Assembly (NCBI GenBank): GCA_030374765.1
Contig: JARGXX010000105.1
Coordinates: 1,798,001 to 1,862,000, forward strand
Direction: 5' to 3'
From: Agarophyton chilense
Lineage: Eukaryota > Rhodophyta > Florideophyceae > Gracilariales > Gracilariaceae
DNA: 64,000 nt
A program made the translations under genes and the position numbers. A model generated the notes under the pieces. It was not told where the DNA came from and ran no database searches. It saw only the letters and a program-made list of their open reading frames with translations. Positions 21,487 to 32,125 of the stretch are shown here, one piece after another. The stretch's first letter is position 1. Every line of letters begins with the position of its first letter.

Positions 21487-23932
21487 GTTTTCTTTTTCGA
21501 TTAAAAAAAGACACCCACTTTTAGGTTTTTCCGATGAATGAATAGCCCGCTCAGGTACCGAGATCCTTAATATTCTTTATCCCGTAAAAGACCCCACTGA
21601 TTCTGATATTTTTCTAATAAATTGCCAGCGTCCAAAACAAAATTAGAAACTTCATTACCTCGTTTTTGTAAAGCTGTTTTGGGCATATTAATATTCGAAT
21701 AGAAAATATCAATTTCAGCATCAGAAAAATTGTTTGTGATTAGTAAAATTAATAGTAAGACCATTTGAAAGCACCTAAAACTCACTCTTGAACCCATTAA
21801 GTTGGTGCTTCCTGCTGAAGTATTTGTTACCCTCCATCATATTACCAGATGGACTGTATGACTGTTGAAAAAACTACGTCTGTAATGCATGTAATGTTTT
21901 TAAAATTCTGAAAACGTCTGTGCCTTTGCAAATTGTTTTTTATATCATAACGACCATCATTTTCGTCAACATAATTAATTTACATTTTGATACAATTATA
22001 TCTAAGAAACTTCAACAACATTCGTTCAGAAAAAGATCCTGATGTTCCAAAAATGTTGTTCGAAAATTCCGACTTTCTTTAATGATTCAGCGTAGTAAGA
22101 AACATAAAATTATATCTTGTAGAGTAAACGAGTATTTTTTGCCTTTCTCTGTATTCCATTTTTTATCAAAAATTCTGGACAGCACAAATCAAATGTCAAT
22201 TGAATTGTTGAGACTGAAAATTACAAATTCGTAAAATACTTGCGGAGCAGTTGCGCAAACAAAATAATCGTAGATTGGACAGTGAGAATCCGTTTATTCA
22301 TCAGAATTATTAAAAAGAGGTTGAGCGGAGTACTGATGGAGTTTTAATTTTTCCTCTTGTTTTCTAGCTGAAAGCATGTCCAGAGCTTCATCAACCTTTT
22401 CCGGAGTACTTCCGTCCGTGGTGGGGTGTTATGTGAAATCTACATTTTGGCGTTATGAAAAGATCGCCTTTATACGTAAAAACTGTCTTTAATCGTAAAA
22501 ATATGTTTTCTCTGGTAGTCTACTTTTTTGTTGTGTTATTTGTGTTCTACGTAATCACTGGGTATTTTGCTGTGTTGTAGTATTTAACGAAATATAGGCA
22601 TCGCTGTATCACTGTGCAAATACTACAATTTGGGTGTCATAACAGAGTTTTAACTGGCAGAACCTACTTTTTGCGTAGATATTTACTATTTACACTAGAG
22701 GTCTTCTGTACTGCTCAATACCTAATATCTACTACTTGTGTCCCCTTGGGTTGTAACCACCCGCGTCGTGTCTCCTGACAACGAACGGATATAACGTTTA
22801 CAGTACTGTAGGTGTCAACAGTAGTGCTGTAGGTAGGATACAGCTACTGTAGTACTGTAGGTTTTTAACAATGTACGCATGAGCAAATCAAAAACCGAGT
22901 GGCACTGTAATACACAAAGATTGCGGATGTATCTATATCGAACGCGGATTGGCCCCTGAATATTTTCGGAATTTAACAAATATCTCATGTTAGTTTTTCT
23001 ATATCACAAAACTTAGAAAAAGTCGTCATACAGTGTACTTTATTCTGCTTTGTAATGCACAATGATACAGAAAAACGCCTGTGTGACTTTCTGCTCGCGT
23101 CACAATGTGACATGCATCTCACAAAACCCAAAGCAACCGGTAGCGCGGCTACCTATTGATTACAATGGGTGGAGTGAGAACCGAGGACCGAGAAACAATC
23201 CAAGCCCGTCAAGTTCGGCTTACCGTGTGTGCGAGGTGCTCCATCGTGGTGCCACTTACACACACGCACCTCAATCAGGTGAGCGTCCTCCCTCCACGAG
23301 TCCGACGCTGGCCTGAGAAAAAACAATTCCGCAAGCTGTTTGCAACCTTGGTTAGGTCGCCTTATCCCCTTGTTCATCTCGTGTTTTGACGTTTCTCGAG
23401 CGGGAAAGTACGATGGTAATGTAGTCCGCATTCCATAGAAATTAAACGTATCCTTCGGACCGGCTGCAGAAACGACGAGTAGGTGCTCGTGACTTTGATG
23501 GACGTCATGCACAAGGATAGAATTGAGCACAACCCTTCGTAATACAATTATCTGGGGCTCAGTTTAATATTCACGCAGTGCTCATGAGCAGACAGTCTCT
23601 TTCCCAGCCATCAATCGGGCATTGTCCTCAACTGATTGAAGAGGGATAAGTACATCTCGAGAAAAGCTTGTCTCGAGATGCTGTATTTCCCGCTGCAGTC
23701 TTTGGGTCATACCCTTCGTACCTGTTTGCTGGAACCAACGTGGAGCGATCTGGTGGGAAGATTCTGGCTGCCACGTGTTAGCGCGGTATTCACCGCACTG
23801 ACATTTGTAATGTGCGAAGGGTAAGAGCCAAAAGTGTCGCGAGAGCACGATGCGAGACGGTGAATTGATTCACAGGAGGAGCAAGTTATCGAAGTGTCAG
23901 TGGTTTTACAACTATCTATACAAAAACGTTAG
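21487..23932. other. intergenic, mostly AT-rich, no gene recognised
   Basis: Nearly 2.5 kb with no convincing gene. A minus-strand frame at 21797-21567 starts with a hydrophobic stretch like a signal peptide, but it is only 76 codons and has no other support. Near 22795-22870 the word cagtactgtaggt or close variants recurs several times, so this part contains short repeats. The last 900 bases, next to the peroxidase, are more GC-balanced and may hold its 3' UTR. Confidence 0.5.
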
Positions 23933-25633
23933 TTATCTCCAGGTGAAAAACGGGTTCCGACCGACTTCCCACCACCGCATGTTGGTGTTTCGAACCAAAA
24001 CATCCCTCATAGTACTGCCCCTCGAAAAAACCATGCGTCGCAGCGTGGGTACCTTCCACCACATCGCCAGTGGAAACATTCGCCATCTACCGTAGAAGAA
24101 GCGATCGCCATCGCGAAGCCGCTCAAATTCCTTTCTCCAAAGCGTGAGCATAGTGGGTCCCATGCTTGCACCGTGAACGTGATCCTCAGCGATTAGGCCG
24201 ACCCAGGCTTCGACACGGTCAACCGAGCCATACGCCGTAGCCAGTTTAGCTTGTACAGCGACATCCCTTGTAATATCCGAAAATGATTTGGCCGCTTTCC
24301 TGCCCATGAGTTTTCGCACGCGGTTGTAACTCGGGATAGCATGGTCTCTGCCCCTTTGAATGTTTAAAGCCACAAGATCAAAGCCTGTTTCCTGTGGAAT
24401 TCCAGTGAAGAGAAAGTTTCGTAGCGCGTCGTGCACGAAGATGTCTATTTCTTGTGCCCTGGCGTGAAGAGAGCCTCTCAAGAACGGTTCGATGCCCTGG
24501 GACATGACAGACGAAGGTCTGAAGAACATGGATGTAAGTGGTAGGTCTTCCATGGCGACCAAGCCTGGGGCCCTTCTGTGAATCTTGTTTCCGACCATGG
24601 TATGTCCCACGCGATAGGCTGCTGTGGAGAAAATTATACTGACACTGGCATCCACGTTTGGATTGTACCCACGGTACCAACGTAATGCTCTTCCTGTGAG
24701 TGCGGGGATGAATTCTTCGTACACAATTTTCTGGAAGCGGGCAATGTTAATGTGTCTTGCGTTCTGGAAGAGTTTTTCATCGTTCCAGGACGGGTAGACG
24801 GTATGCAACTCGTGGCAAATTCGGTTGTGTTCGCGCACGAACAGGGTGTGCAGCGAGGTGAGAACGGGATGCTCATTGGCGCGATGGTCACCAGCAAGAA
24901 AGTAATCGCGGCCGTTGGTGGGCGCATTTCGCAGACGCTCCTTATTGATCTGGAGAAGGTCGCCGGACGAAGTCTGAATGAGACCTTTTTTAAAATTTCT
25001 CAACGCGCGGATTCTGGCCGGCCCGGCGCCGTACACGGATGAAAGGTCGATGAAGGAAGAAAGCGAGTTGATGGGACGCTGTTTTCCGGACTCGAGTGTG
25101 GCGCGCACGGATCGATGAAAGGAGAGCGTTCCCGAGGAAAAGTTTGAAAAGATGGAATCGGAATGTGGAATAGGAATGGGCATTGGCTCTGACTGATTGA
25201 CAGGAGTTGCAACAACAGTGTGGTCCAGGAACTGACCAAAGAAGACGGTAAACTCGCTCAAGAATCGGCGGTTAAGGAGATCGTGGCGTTGCGAACAAAT
25301 AATGTTGGAGATTTCGCGAGCGGACTTGAGAGAGGAGCGCGTGGCAAATTGGGAGGAGTGGGACTGGACGTAGGAGAAGTGCATGGTGCCAGCGGAACCC
25401 CAGAGCTTGTTTTTGATATTGTTACAGCTACCATCGTAGGTGCGAATGCGCTCATCGCAGCCGGGCTGAATGCGCTCTCTCTTGAGCGAGTCATCGTCCT
25501 CGACGGGGCTCAAGAGCTGGTTTCCGCCTCCATTGGGACGGGCGCCCTGAGCGCGCACGGCATTGGGGAGGAGGCACGCCAATAGACAGAGCGAGAAGAG
25601 CGGTGAGAAAGGGAGGCCACAAACGCGTGCCAT
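23933..25633 (-). CDS. secreted animal-type haem peroxidase
   Basis: 566 residues from ATG 25633. An upstream in-frame ATG exists at 25681, but the chosen start puts a clean signal peptide (hydrophobic core at residues 10-21, end near ARA/VRAQG) at the N-terminus. It belongs to the myeloperoxidase/peroxidasin superfamily. Visible are the distal pair Asp137-His138 (FGQFLDH), Arg251 with Glu254 in RANE, then REHNR at 267-271, the proximal His344 in RVGHTM and the late LNIQRGRDHAIPSYN block. Asp137 and Glu254 match the residues that esterify haem in mammalian enzymes, so covalent haem is plausible. Thr139 stands where the calcium-ligand Asp normally follows the distal His. The likely role is extracellular H2O2-dependent oxidation, possibly of halides or lipids. 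A true cyclooxygenase is less likely. No intron. Divergent from the pseudouridine synthase at 26023. Confidence 0.93.
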   Translation of the reverse strand: MARVCGLPFSPLFSLCLLACLLPNAVRAQGARPNGGGNQLLSPVEDDDSLKRERIQPGCDERIRTYDGSCNNIKNKLWGSAGTMHFSYVQSHSSQFATRSSLKSAREISNIICSQRHDLLNRRFLSEFTVFFGQFLDHTVVATPVNQSEPMPIPIPHSDSIFSNFSSGTLSFHRSVRATLESGKQRPINSLSSFIDLSSVYGAGPARIRALRNFKKGLIQTSSGDLLQINKERLRNAPTNGRDYFLAGDHRANEHPVLTSLHTLFVREHNRICHELHTVYPSWNDEKLFQNARHINIARFQKIVYEEFIPALTGRALRWYRGYNPNVDASVSIIFSTAAYRVGHTMVGNKIHRRAPGLVAMEDLPLTSMFFRPSSVMSQGIEPFLRGSLHARAQEIDIFVHDALRNFLFTGIPQETGFDLVALNIQRGRDHAIPSYNRVRKLMGRKAAKSFSDITRDVAVQAKLATAYGSVDRVEAWVGLIAEDHVHGASMGPTMLTLWRKEFERLRDGDRFFYGRWRMFPLAMWWKVPTLRRMVFSRGSTMRDVLVRNTNMRWWEVGRNPFFTWR

Positions 25634-25720
25634 CTCGGGTGGGCGCAGCGGTAAGCAACAACAAGGTATATATATACACACGCGAGAATGCAGAAGAAAC
25701 GGAGGGCCGAAGTGAGGAAC

Positions 25721-25788
25721 GAGGCGAGCAAGGCGAGCAAGGCGAGCAAGGCGAGCGAGGTGAGCGAGGTGAGCGAGGTGAGCAAAGT
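25721..25788. repeat. 9-bp tandem repeat upstream of the peroxidase
   Basis: About seven units of ggcgagcaa/ggtgagcga in direct array, 90-155 bp upstream of the peroxidase start and inside the 390-bp divergent intergenic region. The sequence gives TATAAAG at about 25843-25849 on the plus strand. Whether the array affects transcription cannot be told from sequence. Confidence 0.85.
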
Positions 25789-26022
25789 GTAGTAGCTATT
25801 GCGTCGGGAATGGCTTTCGCACGCTTGCTGTCCGCTGGAGCTTATAAAGCGGGCGCAGACGGCGCTGCTCAGCGGCACAGCAAGCGTAGCAGATGGCACA
25901 TATCGCAACACTTCCCCAAGCGGAAGGTGTAAGCCACGGCGCGCAGCACGCGCCGCACACGCGCGGGCCCCGTTTGGCAACACGTATGCGCGCTGTGCGG
26001 CGGCGCCGACGGCGGCGGCGGC

Positions 26023-27036
26023 GTGGCGCTTTTTCAGCGCTTGTTACGTTGCACAGCAGCGCCGTTCACTCTGCGACCCGAGCGCTTCGCTCCTTCTCTC
26101 CGCGGCTTACGCGCAATGTGCCGCCTTCAGCGCGGCGGAGCGGAGGAGGAGGCGCTGGCGCCGCGGCAGCGTGACGGCGATTGCGGTGGAGGCGGGGGGC
26201 GACGACCGCCCGCGTCGGCCACGCTGCAGGTGCTGCTGTACGAACGCGGGCGCTATGTGGCCGTTTGCAAACCGCCCGACGTGCGAATCGACGGCGATTT
26301 CAAACTTACCGTGGCCAAAATGGTGCGCGACTTCCTGCGCGAGCGCGGCGAGCCAGCACACAATCAGCGCCCATACTTTGTGCACCGGCTGGACTACGCT
26401 ACGTCCGGCGCGTTGCTCATGGCGCTCAACCGACGCGCCGCGGCGTTCGCCGCCAAACAGTTCGAGACGCGAAGCGTGAGCAAGAGCTATGTGGCGCTGG
26501 TGCACGGTCATGTGCCGCGCAGCGTGCAGCACGTGGACGCGCGCGTGGCCGCAAACGACGGCGACTTCCGCATGCGACTGAGCGCCATGGGGCGCGCAGC
26601 CAGCACCAAGGTGACGGTGGAGGCGCACGGCACGTGGCGCGGGCGACGCGTCAGCAAGCTACGTCTTACGCCCACAAGCGGTCGTCGTCACCAACTTCGT
26701 CTGCACTGTGCGCTACTGGGCGCGCCCATTGTTGGCGACGCCACGTACGGTGCGCCTCACGAAACGGCGCTGTTCCACGGCCGTGCGCCGCCTCGCATGA
26801 TGCTTCATGCCGCGCTACTGTCGCTGCGACTGCCCGCCACCGCCGCGCCTTTGCCGTCGCGCGCGCGCCTGCGACGTGTCCACGTGGCTTTGCGTGGCTC
26901 GCGCCCTTTCGCGCTGTGCGCTGGTGAGGACCCGTTCGAGCCGCGCCGCCTGCCCGAGCTGCGCTGGCGACACCGCTTCGACGCTGTCCACGTGTGCGGG
27001 CGCGCCCCCCGCTCGCTTAGCGCCCCGCCTCGTTAG
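26023..27036 (+). CDS. RluA-family RNA pseudouridine synthase
   Basis: 337 residues. It converts specific uridines of rRNA or tRNA to pseudouridine. The catalytic motif HRLDYATSGALL (about residues 124-135) carries the nucleophilic Asp of the RluA family. GRRHQLRLHCALLGAPIVGD (about 227-246) is the second family signature. An early YVAVCKPPDVRID block matches the usual KPxGxxVD entry strand. The first 70 residues are Arg/Ala/Gly-rich without acidic residues at the very start and could be an organelle transit peptide. A second in-frame ATG at 26116 would shorten it. The gene is extremely GC-rich and Ala/Arg-heavy, unlike most of the window. It is followed after 82 bp by the PMT gene on the same strand. 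Closest general type: RPUSD1-like/RluA. The exact target is unknown. Confidence 0.9.
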   Translation: MALFQRLLRCTAAPFTLRPERFAPSLRGLRAMCRLQRGGAEEEALAPRQRDGDCGGGGGRRPPASATLQVLLYERGRYVAVCKPPDVRIDGDFKLTVAKMVRDFLRERGEPAHNQRPYFVHRLDYATSGALLMALNRRAAAFAAKQFETRSVSKSYVALVHGHVPRSVQHVDARVAANDGDFRMRLSAMGRAASTKVTVEAHGTWRGRRVSKLRLTPTSGRRHQLRLHCALLGAPIVGDATYGAPHETALFHGRAPPRMMLHAALLSLRLPATAAPLPSRARLRRVHVALRGSRPFALCAGEDPFEPRRLPELRWRHRFDAVHVCGRAPRSLSAPPR

Positions 27037-27118
27037 ACACTTTTACGCTTTGCGCTTTCCCTTCCCTGCGCTTTGCGCTTCGCTTTGCGCTTGCGCTTCG
27101 CTTCGATGCGCCCGCGCC

Positions 27119-28579
27119 ATGCGCCAATCCCTCTCCGACAACAACAACAACAACAACAACAACAATGACCACAACGCCAGTGTCGCCGCCGCCGTCTTCG
27201 TTCTCTCGCTGGCGCTGCGCAGCTTCCGCCTGGCGCTGCCGCCGGCCATCGTCTTCGACGAGGCCTTCTTCGGCGCCTTCGTCGACCACGTGCTTGAGCG
27301 CACCGCGTACTTCGACATCCACCCGCCGCTGCCCAAGCTCACCCTGGCCCTATGCGCCTGGTTTCTGGGCTACCGCGTCCACCCGCGCTTCGTCTACGAC
27401 TCGGTAGGCCGCGACTACCACGCCGTCCAATTTCTGGCGTTGCGGCTCGTGTCCGTGCTCTTCGGCGCCATGGCCAACGTGCTCGTTTTCCTCACGGCAA
27501 AGTCCCTCCCGCTGTCAACGTTGTGTGCCGTCTTTTGCGCCCTGCTCTTCATGTTTGACCCTCTCAACGTTGTGGAGAGTCGTCTTGTTCTGCTGGAAGC
27601 GCAGCTTTTGTTTTACTTGGCGCTCAGTTTGTATTGCGCTTTGAGCTTGTGGCGAGCCCATTCGAAAAGCCCCACCGCCTCGTTTTTTTGGTTGACGTGT
27701 ACTGCTTTTGCTTGCTCGTGTGCCGTGTCCGTCAAGTGGACTGCGCTGGTCACCCCGGCTCTCATTGCCATTGTTTCTTTCTTCGCCTTGCATTTCATAC
27801 ACACACCCCTGTCGCTTTTGCAATGCATCTGGATGCTGTTTGTGGCTGCCTTGTGCTATGTCTTTTTCTTTTATGTCCACTTTAAACGTATCACTCACAC
27901 CGCCCCTGCCGCTCTGTTTTACATGCCGCGCTTTAGAAGCACCCTGATCGGCGACCCTGCCTACGATCCGTCCGCAACACCTCCCTCTTTTCTGCGAATG
28001 GTGTGGCACATCAACCGCGCCATGTTTGACGCTAATGCTGCCGCGCTTCACCCACATCACTGGCAAACGTACTGGTACCAGTGGATACTCAACTGGAGAG
28101 GACTGCTCATGTTTACCAGACAGAGCGATGACTCACGCTGGCAGATTGTTTATTTGTTATGTAACCCCGTCGTTTGTGTTTCTTGCGCTTTCTTTGTACT
28201 CGCTTTTGCCCTCATTCGCATGCTTTGCATTCGATATCCCATCTTGTTGTACCGACCCCATCTTGTTTCAAGTGTTCACAAACAACACTTCTTCGGCACC
28301 GGTACATTCCTATTCTTTGGCTGGCTTCTCAATCTTTTGCCCTACCTCCTTGTCGATCGATCTGCCTTCGTGTATCATTACTTACCCGCATTGATGTATG
28401 CGCAGTTGCTCAGTGCTCTTGTTGTTGATCAGCTACCGGTTCGTCTCAAGGGGTTTGTTGTTTTTACATTAAGTCTGGCCGTCATTGTCACGTACGTGTA
28501 CTTTGCGCCATGGGTTTATTGTCTACCGCTCGATGCGCAGCAGCATGCTAAACGACGCTGGTGGGGACGCTGGGATTAG
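27119..28579 (+). CDS. PMT-family protein O-mannosyltransferase, short form without MIR domain
   Basis: 486 residues from ATG 27119. The open frame extends upstream through the end of the previous gene, but the homologous part starts just after this Met. PMT enzymes sit in the ER membrane and move mannose from dolichyl-phosphate-mannose to Ser/Thr of secretory proteins. Seen: the loop-1 motif VFDEAFFGAF with the catalytic DE pair, FDIHPPLPKL, then ESRLVLLEAQLLF, and near the C-terminus FFGWLLNLLPYLLVDRSAFVYHYLPAL. About ten hydrophobic segments are visible. Typical eukaryotic PMTs have 700-900 residues with a MIR domain in the luminal loop. Here the loop between LIGDPAYDP and NWRGLLMFT is only about 60 residues, so MIR is absent. 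The 5' third is GC-rich and holds an (AAC) run coding nine Asn. The 3' part is markedly less GC-rich. Confidence 0.88.
   Translation: MRQSLSDNNNNNNNNNDHNASVAAAVFVLSLALRSFRLALPPAIVFDEAFFGAFVDHVLERTAYFDIHPPLPKLTLALCAWFLGYRVHPRFVYDSVGRDYHAVQFLALRLVSVLFGAMANVLVFLTAKSLPLSTLCAVFCALLFMFDPLNVVESRLVLLEAQLLFYLALSLYCALSLWRAHSKSPTASFFWLTCTAFACSCAVSVKWTALVTPALIAIVSFFALHFIHTPLSLLQCIWMLFVAALCYVFFFYVHFKRITHTAPAALFYMPRFRSTLIGDPAYDPSATPPSFLRMVWHINRAMFDANAAALHPHHWQTYWYQWILNWRGLLMFTRQSDDSRWQIVYLLCNPVVCVSCAFFVLAFALIRMLCIRYPILLYRPHLVSSVHKQHFFGTGTFLFFGWLLNLLPYLLVDRSAFVYHYLPALMYAQLLSALVVDQLPVRLKGFVVFTLSLAVIVTYVYFAPWVYCLPLDAQQHAKRRWWGRWD
27138..27166. repeat. (AAC)n microsatellite coding poly-Asn
   Basis: Nine AAC triplets in frame near the N-terminus of the PMT protein, in the cytosolic tail before the first membrane segment. 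Likely length-polymorphic. Confidence 0.95.
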
Positions 28580-28637
28580 TCGTCTTGTGTATCACTATCA
28601 CACTGCCTCTTCCTGTGCTTTATTCTTCTTCTCGTGC

Positions 28638-28666
28638 GTACTCGGTAGTATCATACTACCGAGTAC
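28638..28666. terminator. perfect 13-bp hairpin downstream of the PMT stop
   Basis: gtactcggtagta, loop tca, tactaccgagtac: a perfect 13-bp inverted repeat with a three-base loop, 59 bases after the PMT stop codon. It may act in 3'-end formation or mRNA stability, or be the footprint of a small palindromic repeat. The function is inference. Confidence 0.55.
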
Positions 28667-31600
28667 ATGATCGGCTGTTTCTGTTTCTGCACTGGAGTGT
28701 TGTTGTTTTTTTTCTGCTGCGTCGTGGCTGATATACAATCATGAGTCGTGTTCGGACGCTTTGCCTTTTGTGCACACCAATGGCTGATATCGATTCATCT
28801 CTGTGAAACACAGTATCCATCCACTTACAACATCATGTGTGCCACAGATACGATCGGTGCGCAGATCATCGGTAGCGATAATCGACCCAGTATTACTTCC
28901 ACACCACACCATACACATCATGTACAGTTGTCGCCCTCTCTCTCTTAGGCTAATAGCATCCGCCTAAAGGTAGACGATATGAGAGATAGCTTGCCACCCC
29001 TCAAGTACAGTACTGGGAGTGCAAAGTATCGATCTCTTTTTGTCGAGAAAGTCGATTAATTGGTAGGCTCGCTTGCACGCCCATTGTGCATTGTGGTAGT
29101 ACGCAACGGAAAGACACTGGTTCCTAGAGGTAGCTGTGGGTGAGTTGTACCTCACGGTGAGGTGGAAATGGAGCACGCATAAAAGACTGTAAGCTCCACT
29201 CCTTGGGAAGAAACAGTCCAAGCGCTCATAACCAGAGAACGAGACAGAAAGAATAAGAACGCTCCGGTTGTCAAACACGTGCCGGTGGGTAGGCTCTACT
29301 GTACAGTATATGATACAGGAATCAGCGGCTGCAAAATAGATTGGGCCATGCGGAACTGAAACGTTTCGCTGGGCATGAAAGTGATCTCATCACCTACATG
29401 ATTAGTCCAACCATGGACAGCTGTGGCATCCAGAAATCGATTGGAACATAAGGGGTTACGAAGGGTAGTACCGAACGGTGGCACAAAACTTGGGCTGCAT
29501 GTCTCAGAGCTCGTGTTTCTCGCTGTCATGCGTTAAAAACTCCTATGCATCACCGCTATAATCACCCTCGCTTATCCACTCAGATCGCCCGCCGGAGCTT
29601 CCTCCTGATTGTACGAAGGTGATACTCTGTACGAGTCATGGCCGCATCATAGCCCCAACACCTTAACATGAAGAATTACGAAAAACGCCACCTTCGCCGA
29701 TCAGAATCGTCCATCAAATCCGTTGGCCTTCTTTGTTTCCACACTGGAAGATGGATTCTGCTGTCTCCAAGAATGTGAAATACTAGGATGACCAGAGCCT
29801 TCCATCAAGAAAGTGTATTGTGTTGAGACATTGATGTACGGTTCAGAATGAAGTGAAGCGACTTAGCTGTCATTACAAACATGTTCGAACTTCACCATTT
29901 GCTACGGGTGTGTTTCTGACCTTTGAAACGTTTCGTCACCGACGACTGTCGCCTTCGTCTTCTTTGTAGTCTTTTATTCAACCTCTTGACGTCGTCCGCC
30001 AAGGTTTACACCACGACAAGGCAATTCGCTTGTATCAAGTTTTCCGCCAAATAAGCCATTGACGCCGTCCGTCTCAACTTCATATCATCGGCAATATCAG
30101 ATGGAAAGTCAACGCATAGTCTCCATCTTCATCAGATCTAAATGCAGTCCCTTTGAGGAAACTTCTGAAAACCTCCCCTCCGTGAAATCCTTTAGTGTCC
30201 TTCCTTCGCCAGAGAATTCACGAAACCCCGCGGAAAGATTATCTTCCGATGAAAGGTTCGTGACTTATTGCGTTCACGTAGCTACGCGGGGGTCTTTTAT
30301 CGACGTACTTACTATCCTGGTCCGCAAAGGTTAGTCAAAATTCTTGTACTACAAGCCATTGGATGACAAGCCAATCGCCATCCGCCCCTGTTGCCTGCTC
30401 TGAAAATGCCGACCTCATTTGCTACATGTTAGTGGGCAGAGAGGATTCAAAACGGATTGCGAGATCGCAATGACAGTATGAAACATTAGGTTGTGGTGAA
30501 TGGATTCCAGCATTGAATTCTTGGCTGAAACAGGCAGCTTTCCCGAAGTCATCCGGTGTCCGATCACCGATGCAGCGACATTACGTTGAATATCATCTTC
30601 TCAAGATTCTGCACGGCATCACTTGCTTGCACCATGCGCTGAGCGCTTGCTGAAAACTTTTGGCCATATAAGCGCATGCTGAAAAGTGGATGCATGATTA
30701 TTAATCGTTATTCAGAACGCGTTTCGGCTCTTAACGTAGTACATCTGACGTTGAAAGGCAGGCTACATCTATCGTTTCCTCAGCTATGCCAATGAGAACT
30801 GCAACTTCACAGTTCCTTGACTCAGTCTGTACAGGAAATACCTTCGAGCTTTGGGTAAAATCATTGCACAACTTTGCTCGCTTGGGATCGTATCGCGTCA
30901 GTATGAACACTATTTGGCTAAATTTGTACATTTGACCAAACAGTTGTGCATTGTATGTACCATTGAGCTTTTGTTTAGCTCAGTCGGTGTGAAATAACTG
31001 ATTCTCAGTTCGTTGAGCACAAAAGCCTTGGAAAGGCTTCTCCGATCGCAACTTCCCCCATTCACACACAGTGTGGCGCCCCGTGATCTTCATGTCTTCC
31101 AATGCTCCGCATAGTTTGCAGAAAGGTATGAAATTGCACGTGAGTTTTTTTGTCGTCGCTCCCGCTTGGCAGTGCACTTTCGTGCTCGAGAGTGACACGA
31201 TCAAAAAAAGGATACCGGAAGAAGCTGTTTCGATAACTTCATTTTTCCGGTGTCGCCGGGACACATTTCATCATTGAAGTCTTCAGCACCTGCCGGAGAA
31301 AAGCACTCACATACTTCGGAGCGCGACGCACGCTTGCCAATCACTCATGGCATTATTCCACTAACTGTTTCCTCGGAGCTAACAGTATTTTGCATTTGAA
31401 CGAACGAAAGAGCAAATGCATTCCACTAGTCGGAAATGATTTTCGTCTCCTTCCATTTGAAGCATGTTGATTCATTCTCGAAGCCAACTTGCTTCTACTT
31501 TGCTTGCGTCGCTGGAGCTGTTTTGGAACATCGAAAGCTCAAGGAAAACGTACGTGGTTCTTTTCAAATGCTGTCGAGCATGTTGGCACCACAAATCTCA

Positions 31601-31985
31601 GTCTATCCTGGAAGTCAGCAGTGGTCACATCCTTTTTTTGCAACGCTGGCAATCTGTCTACGGAATTTCCTTGTGAGTTCCGAAACTCGGATTCGCCGTG
31701 GAATCCATCTACTGTAGATCCCAGTCTCGGAAAAACTGCGCGCTTCGCACCTCCGCGATATTTTTTCGTTCAAAGTTAACGAGCTACAGTACAGAGAAAA
31801 GACAGTCCTGAATCGACCGTTTTGCCCGACCGTGCTGACAACGACGACCATCACGGAAGGGTTCAGAGCAATGCTCCACTCCTCCCCTCGACCTCAGTAA
31901 GCTCTCCTCGCTCATGGACCGTGGCTCAATCGAACCCTAGCATGCTGGAAGAACGTGCGTGCAATTCTCCTACTGCGTACCCCGC
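28667..31985. other. 3.3-kb intergenic region, no gene recognised
   Basis: No family signature was found on either strand. Two neighbouring minus-strand frames at 29529-29296 and 29278-28964 (77 and 104 codons) and one at 31264-30980 (94 codons) look mildly protein-like, but they differ in frame, lack motifs and overlap open frames on the other strand. They may be decayed genes or chance. The GC content is intermediate throughout. Confidence 0.45.
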
Positions 31986-31991
31986 GGGTGG

Positions 31992-31998
31992 ATAAAAG
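31992..31998 (+). promoter_or_regulatory. TATA-like element of the acidic-protein gene
   Basis: gggtggATAAAAGgcgcc lies about 130 bp upstream of the ATG at 32126 in a locally GC-rich context, the expected look of a core promoter. It would give a 5' leader of about 100 bases that ends in a pyrimidine-rich run and aagatgc around the start codon. Confidence 0.5.
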
Positions 31999-32125
31999 GC
32001 GCCCCCGACAGCCCGCAGTGAATCCCCATCGGACGCGCCTGCCCATATCAACTACACTTCACCAGTGTTTAAACTTTTCGACAGCTGATAGCTTCGTTTT
32101 CATCTTTTTTTCCTAGCAGATTAAG

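Noticed and set aside
21567-21797. Small secreted protein gene on the minus strand
   Set aside because: The start is hydrophobic like a signal peptide, but the frame is only 76 codons in AT-rich DNA without a promoter or any relative I can see.
25220-25585. Plus-strand frame of 121 codons inside the peroxidase gene
   Set aside because: It overlaps conserved peroxidase coding sequence on the minus strand. It shows no motif.
25721-25788. CRISPR-like array
   Set aside because: The 9-bp units are directly adjacent with no spacers. It is a simple tandem repeat.
26181-26927. Second long plus-strand frame overlapping the pseudouridine synthase
   Set aside because: Very high GC removes stop codons from all frames. 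Only the 26023-27036 frame carries RluA motifs.
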